From Pseudomonas sp. CAN1 (lineage in GTDB: Bacteria; Pseudomonadota; Gammaproteobacteria; Pseudomonadales; Pseudomonadaceae), in the NCBI RefSeq assembly GCF_030462585.1, contig NZ_JASMRU010000015.1:110495-144324 (forward strand): a DNA stretch of 33,830 nt. Direction: 5' to 3'. Of the stretch, positions 1 to 6,651 are shown piece by piece. The notes under the pieces were generated by a model, which was not told the origin of the DNA, ran no database searches, and saw only the letters and a program-made list of their open reading frames with translations. Positions within the stretch are counted from its first letter, which is position 1, and every line of letters begins with the position of its first letter. Position numbers and translations under genes: made by a program.

Positions 1-627
1 GAAGCCATCGTCGCCGCCAAGCTCGCCCACAGCGGCCAGCGTTGCACCGCCATCGAGCGCGTCTACGTGCAGGCCAGCGTGCATGACCGCTTCCTCGCCC
101 TGCTGCGCGAGAAGATGGCTGCCGTGCGCATCGGCAACCGCGCTGCTGACGCCAGCCTGATGGGCCCGCTGCAGCACGCCCGTGCTCGCCAGGATGTGCA
201 CGCCAAGGTTCAGCGTGCGCTGGCCGAAGGTGCGGTGCTGGAGTGCGGCGGCGTGCTGCCCGAAGGTGCCGGTCACTACTACCCGGCGACCCTGCTCAGC
301 AACTGCCGCCAGGACATGGAAATTGTCCAGGAGGAAATCTTCGGCCCGGTGCTGCCGGTGCTGTCCTACGAGACCCTCGACGAAGCGCTGGCCATGGCCA
401 ACGACCACCAGTTCGGCCTGGCCTCGGTGCTCTACACCGAGAACTACCGCAACGCCATGAAGGTCGCCAACCACATCGAGGCCGGCGAGATCTACGTCAA
501 CCGCACACCGGCCGACCCTTACCAGGGCTACCACGCCGGCTGGAAGCGCTCGGGCCTGGGCGGCGACGACGGCAAGCACGGCATGCTCGAGTTCACCCAG
601 ACCCGTCTGGTGGTCCTGAAATTCTGA
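1..627 (+). CDS. Aldehyde dehydrogenase, AldA-like (5' end outside window)
   Basis: This is the C-terminal part of an NAD(P)-dependent aldehyde dehydrogenase, which oxidises an aldehyde to the acid in the cytoplasm. The frame is open from base 1, and the catalytic cysteine motif SGQRCTA falls at the very beginning (Cys codon 43-45), so more than half of the protein lies outside the window. The visible 208 codons carry the EEIFGPVLPV motif and a C-terminus (YQGYHAGWKRSG, then GGDDGKHG) that resembles E. coli lactaldehyde/glycolaldehyde dehydrogenase AldA; that comparison is from memory. It precedes a transporter, an enolase-superfamily enzyme and a GMC oxidoreductase on the same strand. A plausible job is oxidising the aldehyde made by the GMC enzyme or from its product. 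The family is certain; the substrate is unknown. Confidence 0.95.
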   Translation, partial: EAIVAAKLAHSGQRCTAIERVYVQASVHDRFLALLREKMAAVRIGNRAADASLMGPLQHARARQDVHAKVQRALAEGAVLECGGVLPEGAGHYYPATLLSNCRQDMEIVQEEIFGPVLPVLSYETLDEALAMANDHQFGLASVLYTENYRNAMKVANHIEAGEIYVNRTPADPYQGYHAGWKRSGLGGDDGKHGMLEFTQTRLVVLKF

Positions 628-644
628 TTCGCTGATTCAACTCC

Positions 645-674
645 ACGGGGCCCACTGCCTGGGCTCCGTCTTTC
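645..674 (+). terminator. Hairpin between aldehyde dehydrogenase and MFS gene
   Basis: Bases 645-654 (ACGGGGCCCA) pair with 660-669 (TGGGCTCCGT) in a 10-bp stem with one G-U pair and a 5-base loop. The stem is followed by CTTTCCC, a weak U tract. It begins 18 bases after the stop codon, so it is probably a leaky intrinsic terminator or an mRNA-stabilising stem that lowers expression of the downstream transporter relative to the dehydrogenase. Confidence 0.45.
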
Positions 675-723
675 CCACTGCTGTTCCGACCAGTTGCCGG
701 CGACCGCGCCGGCTGCGAGATGC

Positions 724-2022
724 ATGATGAAAAAAACAATAAGTGCAGAAGCCATGCCCATGGCCGTGCCCGCTAACGCCAACCTCACCCGTTACATCCA
801 GCTCGCCCTGCTCGTCCTTGCAGCGGGCGCGATCTATCCCATGCTGTACCTGCGCCAGGTGTACCAGAGCACCATGCTCGAGGCGCTGGCGATCAACAAC
901 AGCGAACTGGGCTACCTCTATTCGATCCTCGGCACTGCCTTCCTGCTCAGCTACCTGCCCAGCGGTTGGCTGGCGGACCGCCTGTCGCCACGCTTCCTGA
1001 TCAGCTTCTCGCTGATCGGTACCGGCCTGCTGGGCATGTGGTACGCCATGCTGCCGGGCTTCAACATGCTGCTGGTGATCTTCTGCGGCTTCGGCATCAC
1101 CACCGGACTGACCTTCTGGGCCGCGCTGATCAAGCGGGTGAAGATGCTCGCCGGCGAAGACGAGCAGGGCCGCTTCTTTGGCGTGCTCGACGGTGGCCGC
1201 GGGCTGGTCGAGGCGCTGCTGGCAACCGTCGCCATCGCGCTGTTTGCCTACGTCACCGAGACCCGCGGCGAGAAGAACGCCCAGGGCCTGCAGCTGGTGA
1301 TCCACATGTACGCGATCTTCTGCATCGTGCTCGGCGTGGCGCTGATGGCCGTGCGTGATCCGCAGAAGAACACTCGCGATGCCAACGCCGAGAAGGGCAA
1401 CCTGCTGGACGACTTCAAGACCCTGCTGCGCATTCCCGAGCTGTGGCTGGTGACCGCCATCGTGTTCTGCGGCTACCACTTCTTCTGGGCCACCTACAGC
1501 TTCTCGGCCTACCTGCAGGAAGGCGGCTTCGGTCTCAGCGCCACCGCCGCCGGCCTGATCACCACCATCAAGCTGTGGATGCGCCCGCTGGGTGGCATCG
1601 GCGGCGGCTGGCTGGGTGACCGCTTCACCCGCACCGGCGTGCTGACCTGGGCCATGCTCTTCGCGGCGCTGGGCATGATCGGCCTGATCGTGCTGCCGAG
1701 CCTGCATGTACTGGGCGTGCTGATCTTCCTGGTGATCTTCATCGGCCTGATGACCTACGCCATCCGCGGCCTGTACTGGGCGATCCTCGACGACTGCCAC
1801 ATCCCGCTGCGCGTCACTGGCCTGGCCATCGGCATCATCTCGGTGCTGGGCTACGCCCCGGACGCCTACCTGCCCCTGCTCAACGGCTACATCACCGACC
1901 GCTTCCCCGGCTTCGTCGGCTACCAGATCTACTTCTCCTACGTTGTGGTAATGGGCCTGCTGGGCGTGGTCGCCACCCTGATCCTGAACAAGCGCATCCA
2001 GAAGAGAGCGAAAAACGCATGA
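724..2022 (+). CDS. MFS transporter (YihN-like)
   Basis: This is a major facilitator superfamily permease of about 432 residues with some 12 hydrophobic segments in the inner membrane, probably importing the substrate of the adjacent catabolic enzymes. Visible signs are the loop-2-type motif GWLADRLSPR in the N-terminal half, a matching GWLGDRFTRTG in the C-terminal half, and the conserved GIISVLGYAPDAYLPLL near the end, which recalls the YihN branch of sugar-type MFS proteins. The start is uncertain: ATG at 724 or 727 is used here because the hydrophobic part begins about 20 residues later, but there is no strong ribosome site, and 754 or 760 are also possible. The stop overlaps the next start as ATGA (2019-2022), implying translational coupling with the MR/MLE enzyme. 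Substrate unknown; sugar acid or polyol is inferred from its neighbours. Confidence 0.9.
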   Translation: MMKKTISAEAMPMAVPANANLTRYIQLALLVLAAGAIYPMLYLRQVYQSTMLEALAINNSELGYLYSILGTAFLLSYLPSGWLADRLSPRFLISFSLIGTGLLGMWYAMLPGFNMLLVIFCGFGITTGLTFWAALIKRVKMLAGEDEQGRFFGVLDGGRGLVEALLATVAIALFAYVTETRGEKNAQGLQLVIHMYAIFCIVLGVALMAVRDPQKNTRDANAEKGNLLDDFKTLLRIPELWLVTAIVFCGYHFFWATYSFSAYLQEGGFGLSATAAGLITTIKLWMRPLGGIGGGWLGDRFTRTGVLTWAMLFAALGMIGLIVLPSLHVLGVLIFLVIFIGLMTYAIRGLYWAILDDCHIPLRVTGLAIGIISVLGYAPDAYLPLLNGYITDRFPGFVGYQIYFSYVVVMGLLGVVATLILNKRIQKRAKNA

Positions 2023-3236
2023 AGATCGTCTCCCTCGAAACCCATGTGGTTGCCGTCCCGCCGCCCCACGTCGGCGGCATGTACTGGCTGTTCGTCAAGC
2101 TGAAGACCGATTGCGGCATCGAAGGCGTCGGCGAGATCTACGCCGCCACCTTCCACCCCAAAGTCATGGTCCCGGCCATCGAAGACGTGTTCGGTCGCTA
2201 CCTGGAGAACCAGGACCCGCACCATATCGAGCGCTTCTTCCGCCGTGCGTATTCGAGCGGTTTCACCCAGCGCCCTGACCTGACCATGATGGGCATCGTC
2301 AGCGGCCTGGAAATGGCCTGCTGGGACATCATCGGCAAGGCGGCGAACAAGCCGGTGTATGAGCTGCTCGGCGGCAAGGTCCACGAGCGCCTGCGCTCCT
2401 ACACCTACCTGTACCCGAAGAACGCCCAGGGCGAGTACGACTACTCCGACCCGGACCTGGCCGCCGAGTGCGCCATCGAGAACATGAAGCTCGGCTTCAC
2501 CGCGCTGAAGTTCGACCCGGCCGGCCCCTACACCGCGTTCTCCGGCCACCAGGTATCGCTGGAAGTGCTCGATCGCTGCGAGACCTTCTGCCGCAAGATC
2601 CGCGAGGCGGTGGGCAGCCAATGCGACCTGCTGTTCGGCACCCACGGGCAGATGGTGCCGTCCTCGGCCATCCGCCTGGCCAAGCGCCTGGAGAAGTACG
2701 ACCCGCTGTGGTTCGAAGAGCCGATCCCGCCGGGCCAGGAAGACGCCATGGGCCAGGTGGCTGCCAAGACCAGCATCCCGATTGCCACCGGCGAGCGCCT
2801 GACCACCAAGTACGAGTTCTTCAAGCTGCTGCAGGCCGGCGGCGCGTCGATCCTGCAGATGAACGTCGGTCGCTGCGGCGGCCTGCTCGAAGGCAAGAAG
2901 ATCGCCTCCATGGCCGAAGCCTTCTACGCGCAGATCGCCCCGCACCTCTACAACGGCCCGATCGGCGCAGCGGCGAGCTTCCAGCTGGCAGCCTGCACGC
3001 CGAACTTCCTGATCCAGGAAAGCATCGGCACCTGGGACGGCTTCCACGCGCAGGTGCTGAAGAAGCCGCTGCAGTGGGAAGACGGCTACATCATCCCGTC
3101 CAGCGAGCCAGGCCTTGGCGTCGAGCTGAACATGGACGTGGTGCGCGCCCACAGCCCCTACACCGGCGAGCGTCTGCACCTGCAGATGGGCCCGGACCCT
3201 GTCGACGTGAAAGACAACGCACCGGCCAAAGGCTGA
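2019..3236 (+). CDS. Enolase-superfamily enzyme (mandelate racemase/muconate lactonizing type; possible sugar-acid dehydratase)
   Basis: A 405-residue cytoplasmic enzyme of the MR/MLE family, which abstracts the alpha proton of a carboxylate substrate to give dehydration or racemisation. The N-terminal capping domain occupies roughly residues 1-125 and the barrel follows. Candidate site residues are Lys164-Phe165-Asp166 (KFDP, as in galactonate/mannonate dehydratase-like members rather than KxK), Glu234 in WFEEP, Glu259 in ATGER, and His309 in APHLYNGP. The first metal-ligand position, usually Asp in a DxH or DxN motif, reads FGTHG with Gly207 and His209, so the canonical Asp looks missing; Asp203 lies four residues earlier. 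The gene is coupled to the transporter by a 4-base overlap. A sugar-acid dehydratase is the likeliest role; the exact substrate cannot be read from sequence. Confidence 0.9.
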   Translation: MKIVSLETHVVAVPPPHVGGMYWLFVKLKTDCGIEGVGEIYAATFHPKVMVPAIEDVFGRYLENQDPHHIERFFRRAYSSGFTQRPDLTMMGIVSGLEMACWDIIGKAANKPVYELLGGKVHERLRSYTYLYPKNAQGEYDYSDPDLAAECAIENMKLGFTALKFDPAGPYTAFSGHQVSLEVLDRCETFCRKIREAVGSQCDLLFGTHGQMVPSSAIRLAKRLEKYDPLWFEEPIPPGQEDAMGQVAAKTSIPIATGERLTTKYEFFKLLQAGGASILQMNVGRCGGLLEGKKIASMAEAFYAQIAPHLYNGPIGAAASFQLAACTPNFLIQESIGTWDGFHAQVLKKPLQWEDGYIIPSSEPGLGVELNMDVVRAHSPYTGERLHLQMGPDPVDVKDNAPAKG

Positions 3237-3250
3237 TGCCGGACCCGCTG

Positions 3251-3276
3251 CCGCCTTTCCCTTCAAGGAAAGGCGG
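3251..3276. repeat. Perfect palindrome in intergenic space (REP-like)
   Basis: CCGCCTTTCC (3251-3260) and GGAAAGGCGG (3267-3276) form a perfect 10-bp stem with loop CTTCAA, followed by a G-rich flank (GGGCGGGG). It lies between the MR/MLE stop and the GMC start. There is no U tract, so it is unlikely to terminate transcription by itself. It resembles the family of short G-rich-flanked palindromes dispersed in gamma-proteobacteria and could act as an mRNA processing or stability stem. Confidence 0.6.
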
Positions 3277-3312
3277 GGGCGGGGTTCTACCCAAAACCGC
3301 GGTACGCAATCC

Positions 3313-4977
3313 ATGAAATACGACTACATCATCGTCGGCGCCGGTTCTGCCGGCTGCATCCTCGCCGCCCGCCTGAGCGAATCGGGCGAACACAGCGTCC
3401 TGCTGCTGGAGGCTGGCGGCAAGGACAGCTCGCACTGGTTCAAGATCCCGGTGGGCTTCGCCAAGCTCTACTACAACCCGACCTTCAACTGGATGTACTA
3501 CAGCCAGCCGCAGAAGCAGCTCGCCAACCGCGAACTCTATGCGCCGCGCGGCAAGGTGCAGGGTGGTTCGGGCTCGATCAACGCGATGATCTACGTGCGC
3601 GGCCAGGCCCATGACTTCGATGACTGGGCGGCCAACGGCAACGAGGGCTGGTCGTTCAAGGACGTACTGCCGTACTTCCGCAAGCTGGAATCGCACCCGC
3701 TGGGCAACACCGAGTACCACGGCGCCAACGGTCCGATTCGGATCACGCCGATGAAGGGCCACACCCACCCGATCTGCGACAGCTTCCTCAAGGGCTGCCA
3801 GGAGCTGGGCTACCCGCTGAGCGAAGACTTCAACGGCAAGGACTTCGAAGGCGCCGGCCTCTACGACGTCAACACGAAAAACGGCCAGCGCTGCTCCAGC
3901 AGCTTCGCCTACCTGCACCCGGCGCAGAACCGCTCCAACCTGAGCATCGAGCGCAACGCGCTGGTGGAGCGCGTGCTGTTCGACGAGAACAAGCGTGCCA
4001 TCGGTGTGAGCCTGACGCAGAACGGCGTGCAGCGTGAGTTCCACGCCAAGCGCGAAGTGATCCTTGCCGCTGGCGCGGTGGATTCGCCCAAGCTGCTGCA
4101 ACTCTCCGGCGTCGCCGACAGCGCGTTGCTCGAACAGCATCAGATTCCCCTGGTCCATGAACTGCCTGCCGTGGGCAAGAACCTGCAGGATCACCTCTGC
4201 GTCAGCTACTACTACAAGGCCAATATCCGTACCCTGAACGACGACTTCGGTTCGCTGTTCGGCCAGGCGAAACTGGGCCTGGAGTACCTGCTGACTCGCA
4301 AGGGCCCGCTGTCGATGAGCGTGAACCAGAGTGGCGGCTTCTTCCGCGGCAACGACGCCGAAGCGCATCCGAACCTGCAGCTGTACTTCAACCCGCTCTC
4401 GTACCAGATCCCCAAGAGCAACAAGGCCAGCCTGAAACCCGAGCCGTACTCGGGCTTCCTGCTCTGCTTCAACCCGTGCCGGCCGACCAGCCGTGGCGAA
4501 ATTCGCATCGCCTCGAAGAACCCGGCCGATGCCGCGCTGATCGACCCGAACTACCTGAGCACGCAGAAGGACATCGACGAGGCCATCCAGGGCAACCACC
4601 TGATCCGCAAGATCATGAACGCCCCGGCGCTGAAGAAGATCACCGTCGAGGAAGTGCTGCCCGGCCCGGCGACCCAGACCGACGAGCAGATGCTGCAGTA
4701 CTTCCGCGAGAACTGCGGCTCGATCTACCACCTGTGCGGCAGCTGTGCCATGGGCAGCGACTCGCAGACCTCGGTGGTGGACAACCGTCTGCGTGTGCAC
4801 GGCCTCCAGGGTCTGCGCGTGGTCGATGCGTCGATCTTCCCCAACGTCACCTCCGGCAACACCAATGCTGCAGCGATGATGGTGGCGGAGAAGGGCGCCG
4901 ACCTGATCCTCGAAGACGCCCGCCAGGTCGCCGAGCAGCGCGCCAGCGCCAAGACCGCCCAGCACGCAGCGGTGTAG
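3313..4977 (+). CDS. GMC-family FAD-dependent oxidoreductase (choline/alcohol dehydrogenase-like)
   Basis: This 554-residue flavoprotein of the glucose-methanol-choline family oxidises an alcohol or polyol to an aldehyde or ketone. The N-terminal dinucleotide-binding motif is GAGSAG at residues 9-14, followed by the acidic ribose-binding residue in LLLEAGG. The GMC signature 1 region (PRGKVQGGSGSINAM) and signature 2 region (GAVDSPKLLQLSGV) are both present. The C-terminal catalytic pair is His473 in YHLCGSCAMG and the SGNTNAA segment around Asn516-Asn518. Length is normal for the family and there is no signal peptide. It follows the MR/MLE gene by 76 bases with a palindrome between. With the AldA-like dehydrogenase upstream it suggests stepwise alcohol to aldehyde to acid oxidation. 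Choline dehydrogenase itself is less likely, because no bet regulators or BetB-type partner are next to it in the visible part. Confidence 0.93.
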   Translation: MKYDYIIVGAGSAGCILAARLSESGEHSVLLLEAGGKDSSHWFKIPVGFAKLYYNPTFNWMYYSQPQKQLANRELYAPRGKVQGGSGSINAMIYVRGQAHDFDDWAANGNEGWSFKDVLPYFRKLESHPLGNTEYHGANGPIRITPMKGHTHPICDSFLKGCQELGYPLSEDFNGKDFEGAGLYDVNTKNGQRCSSSFAYLHPAQNRSNLSIERNALVERVLFDENKRAIGVSLTQNGVQREFHAKREVILAAGAVDSPKLLQLSGVADSALLEQHQIPLVHELPAVGKNLQDHLCVSYYYKANIRTLNDDFGSLFGQAKLGLEYLLTRKGPLSMSVNQSGGFFRGNDAEAHPNLQLYFNPLSYQIPKSNKASLKPEPYSGFLLCFNPCRPTSRGEIRIASKNPADAALIDPNYLSTQKDIDEAIQGNHLIRKIMNAPALKKITVEEVLPGPATQTDEQMLQYFRENCGSIYHLCGSCAMGSDSQTSVVDNRLRVHGLQGLRVVDASIFPNVTSGNTNAAAMMVAEKGADLILEDARQVAEQRASAKTAQHAAV

Positions 4978-5026
4978 TAGCGGCGTATTACCCGCTGCCC
5001 GCGCCACTGACTAAGCTCTCCCGCAT

Positions 5027-5047
5027 GCCCGGCCACCATGGCCGGGC
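5027..5047 (+). other. Leader hairpin upstream of the DJ-1/PfpI gene
   Basis: GCCCGGCC (5027-5034) and GGCCGGGC (5040-5047) pair perfectly around the loop ACCAT, 8 bases before the GGGAGGA ribosome site. A TAAGCT hexamer about 13 bases upstream could be a -10 element, which would place the stem at the start of the mRNA. It could instead be the remnant of a terminator for the GMC gene, but no U tract follows. Confidence 0.35.
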
Positions 5048-5067
5048 CCTGCCGGGAGGATGCCCAG

Positions 5068-5649
5068 ATGGCTGCGAAGAAGATCCTGATGCTGGTCGGC
5101 GACTACGCCGAAGACTACGAAACCATGGTGCCGTTCCAGGCACTGCTGATGGTCGGGCACACCGTCCATGCCGTCTGCCCGGACAAGAAGGCCGGCCAGA
5201 GCATCCGCACCGCCATCCATGACTTCGAAGGCGATCAGACCTACAGCGAGAAGCCCGGTCACAACTTCGCCCTCAACGCCGACTTCGCCGCCGTGCGCGC
5301 CGAAGACTACGACGCGCTGCTGATCCCCGGCGGCCGCGCCCCGGAATACCTGCGCCTGAACGCCAAGGTGATCGAACTGGTGAAAGCCTTCGACGCCGCG
5401 AAGAAGCCCATCGCTGCCGTCTGCCACGGCGCCCAGCTGCTGGCCGCCGCCGGCTTGCTCAAGGGCCGCGCGTGCAGCGCCTACCCGGCCTGCGGCCCGG
5501 AAGTGACGCTGGCCGGAGGCGAGTACGTGGACATCCCGGTGGACGCCGCCCATGTCGACGGCAATCTGGTCACCGCTCCGGCCTGGCCGGCGCATCCGGC
5601 GTGGCTGGCGAAATTCCTCGACGTGCTGGGCACGAAGATCAGCCTGTAA
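5068..5649 (+). CDS. DJ-1/PfpI family protein
   Basis: This 193-residue protein of the DJ-1/ThiJ/PfpI superfamily has the class I glutamine-amidotransferase-like fold. Members act as glyoxalases/deglycases, chaperones or cysteine peptidases. The nucleophile elbow AVCHGAQ gives Cys119 and His120, the GDYAEDYE segment supplies the acidic partner (Glu15 or Glu18), and [11 protein letters not shown] at 85-95 is the usual glycine-rich loop. The start at 5068 is chosen over 5038 because GGGAGGA lies at 5054-5060 and the core strand [13 protein letters not shown] begins there. It is followed after 33 bases by a ribbon-helix-helix gene on the same strand and probably co-transcribed with it. The family is clear; the biochemical activity is not assigned, though handling of reactive carbonyls would fit its position beside a sugar/polyol oxidation cluster. 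Confidence 0.92.
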   Translation: MAAKKILMLVGDYAEDYETMVPFQALLMVGHTVHAVCPDKKAGQSIRTAIHDFEGDQTYSEKPGHNFALNADFAAVRAEDYDALLIPGGRAPEYLRLNAKVIELVKAFDAAKKPIAAVCHGAQLLAAAGLLKGRACSAYPACGPEVTLAGGEYVDIPVDAAHVDGNLVTAPAWPAHPAWLAKFLDVLGTKISL

Positions 5650-5682
5650 ACTGGCCCGACATCGAAGCTGGAGCAGCCGTCC

Positions 5683-5988
5683 ATGTGCGAACTCTACGTA
5701 AAGGCCGACCCGATTCTCTACGAGTCGCGCTCGCGCTCGCTGCGCATCCGCGGCGTGGTCACCACGCTGCGCCTGGAGAACCAGTTCTGGGACATCCTGC
5801 GCGAGATCGCCGAGGTGGACGGCATGACCACCAACCAGCTGATCACCAAGCTCTACGACGAGGTGATGGACTACCGCGGGGAGGTGGTGAACTTCGCCTC
5901 CTTCCTGCGGGTGAGCTGCACGCGCTTCCTCGCCCAGCGCCGCGACAAGGTCACCGAACTGAGCCTGGTGGCGCGCAGCGCGTCCTGA
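5683..5988 (+). CDS. Ribbon-helix-helix domain protein
   Basis: A 101-residue protein whose central part has the pattern of a ribbon-helix-helix DNA-binding domain: a basic strand (RSLRIRGVVTTLRLE), then a helix (NQFWDILREIAEVDG), then MTTNQLITKLYDEV. This matches the RHH_4 type (aryl-sulfate sulfotransferase-associated or AraC-like RHH proteins in databases). A GGAG at 5670-5673 supports the ATG at 5683. The C-terminal 30 residues (FASFLRVSCTRFLAQ) are amphipathic. Such proteins bind DNA as dimers and are usually local or unassigned regulators. Whether it controls the preceding DJ-1 gene or something else cannot be seen. Confidence 0.8.
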   Translation: MCELYVKADPILYESRSRSLRIRGVVTTLRLENQFWDILREIAEVDGMTTNQLITKLYDEVMDYRGEVVNFASFLRVSCTRFLAQRRDKVTELSLVARSAS

Positions 5989-6082
5989 GTCGGCATCCGC
6001 CCACAGCCTCTGTCGAACTGTCCGATCCCCGCGGCCGGCGTGGCTTCCTAGACTGCGCGATTTCCAGACTCCGGGAATCGCC

Positions 6083-6583
6083 ATGTCATTCATTTGCCGT
6101 ACCCTGCTTGCCGTTGCCTTGCCCTGCGGGCTGGCGAGCAGCCTGTTGCATGCCGCGCCGACCGCCGTCGAACAGGCGGCCATCAGCTCCTACCAGCAGA
6201 GCGTCTTCCAGGCGCAACTGAAGGACATCCACCATTCCGCCGGCTTCGCCGTGCCGGTCGAGGTCGACTGGGACAGCATTGCGCTGCCCGGCCAGGCCGC
6301 GCACTACGGCACCGACGACTACTGGACCAACGTGTACTTCGTGCCCCTGGCCGAGGCGCTGGACATGCTCACCTCCTACGACCTGGGGCGCCAGGCGATG
6401 AAGGACAAGCTCAAGCGCATCGTCATCCGTTACGACGCCAGCGACTCCGCGGCCCACGATTACCGCCGCGCCGTGGCTTTCGAGTCCGGGGTCCTGAGCA
6501 TCAACTTCCGGCCAGCGTCGGCGGCCGGCCAGATCGAGGAACGCACCGAAGCGATCCAGTCGAGCCTGGAAACCGCACTCTGA
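6083..6583 (+). CDS. Hypothetical exported protein
   Basis: This 166-residue protein begins with a typical Sec signal peptide (MSFICRTLLAVALPCGLASS) and has a likely cleavage site after LLHA, giving a mature periplasmic protein of about 140 residues. No family is recognised. The mature part is mixed alpha/beta by eye, with a tryptophan- and tyrosine-rich stretch (HYGTDDYWTNVYFVPL) and a conserved-looking RIVIRYDASDS strand. Coding evidence is the signal peptide, codon use like its neighbours, the isolated start with a GGGA element upstream, and a terminator directly behind it. It is not obviously in an operon with the ribbon-helix-helix gene 94 bases upstream. Function unknown. Confidence 0.8.
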   Translation: MSFICRTLLAVALPCGLASSLLHAAPTAVEQAAISSYQQSVFQAQLKDIHHSAGFAVPVEVDWDSIALPGQAAHYGTDDYWTNVYFVPLAEALDMLTSYDLGRQAMKDKLKRIVIRYDASDSAAHDYRRAVAFESGVLSINFRPASAAGQIEERTEAIQSSLETAL

Positions 6584-6602
6584 AGCCTTGCTCGCAAACA
6601 TG

Positions 6603-6631
6603 AAAAAGCCCGGCACTTGGCCGGGCTTTTT
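6603..6631. terminator. Bidirectional intrinsic terminator
   Basis: AAAAAGCCCGGC (6603-6614) pairs with GCCGGGCTTTTT (6620-6631) around loop ACTTG. The A tract and U tract make it work in both directions, serving the exported-protein gene on plus and the fumarase gene on minus, which converge here. Confidence 0.9.
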
Positions 6632-6651
6632 ATCGAGCGGTCATGCAGTGA

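Noticed and set aside
3313-4977. Choline dehydrogenase betA for the GMC gene
   Set aside because: The family fits, but no betI, betB or choline transporter is beside it; the AldA-like and MR/MLE neighbours point to another substrate.
3091-5007. Long minus-strand open frame (638 codons) opposite the GMC oxidoreductase
   Set aside because: It mirrors the GC-rich third-codon pattern of the real gene; its product is rich in His, Arg, Val, Ala and Gln with no domain, and no ribosome site precedes it.
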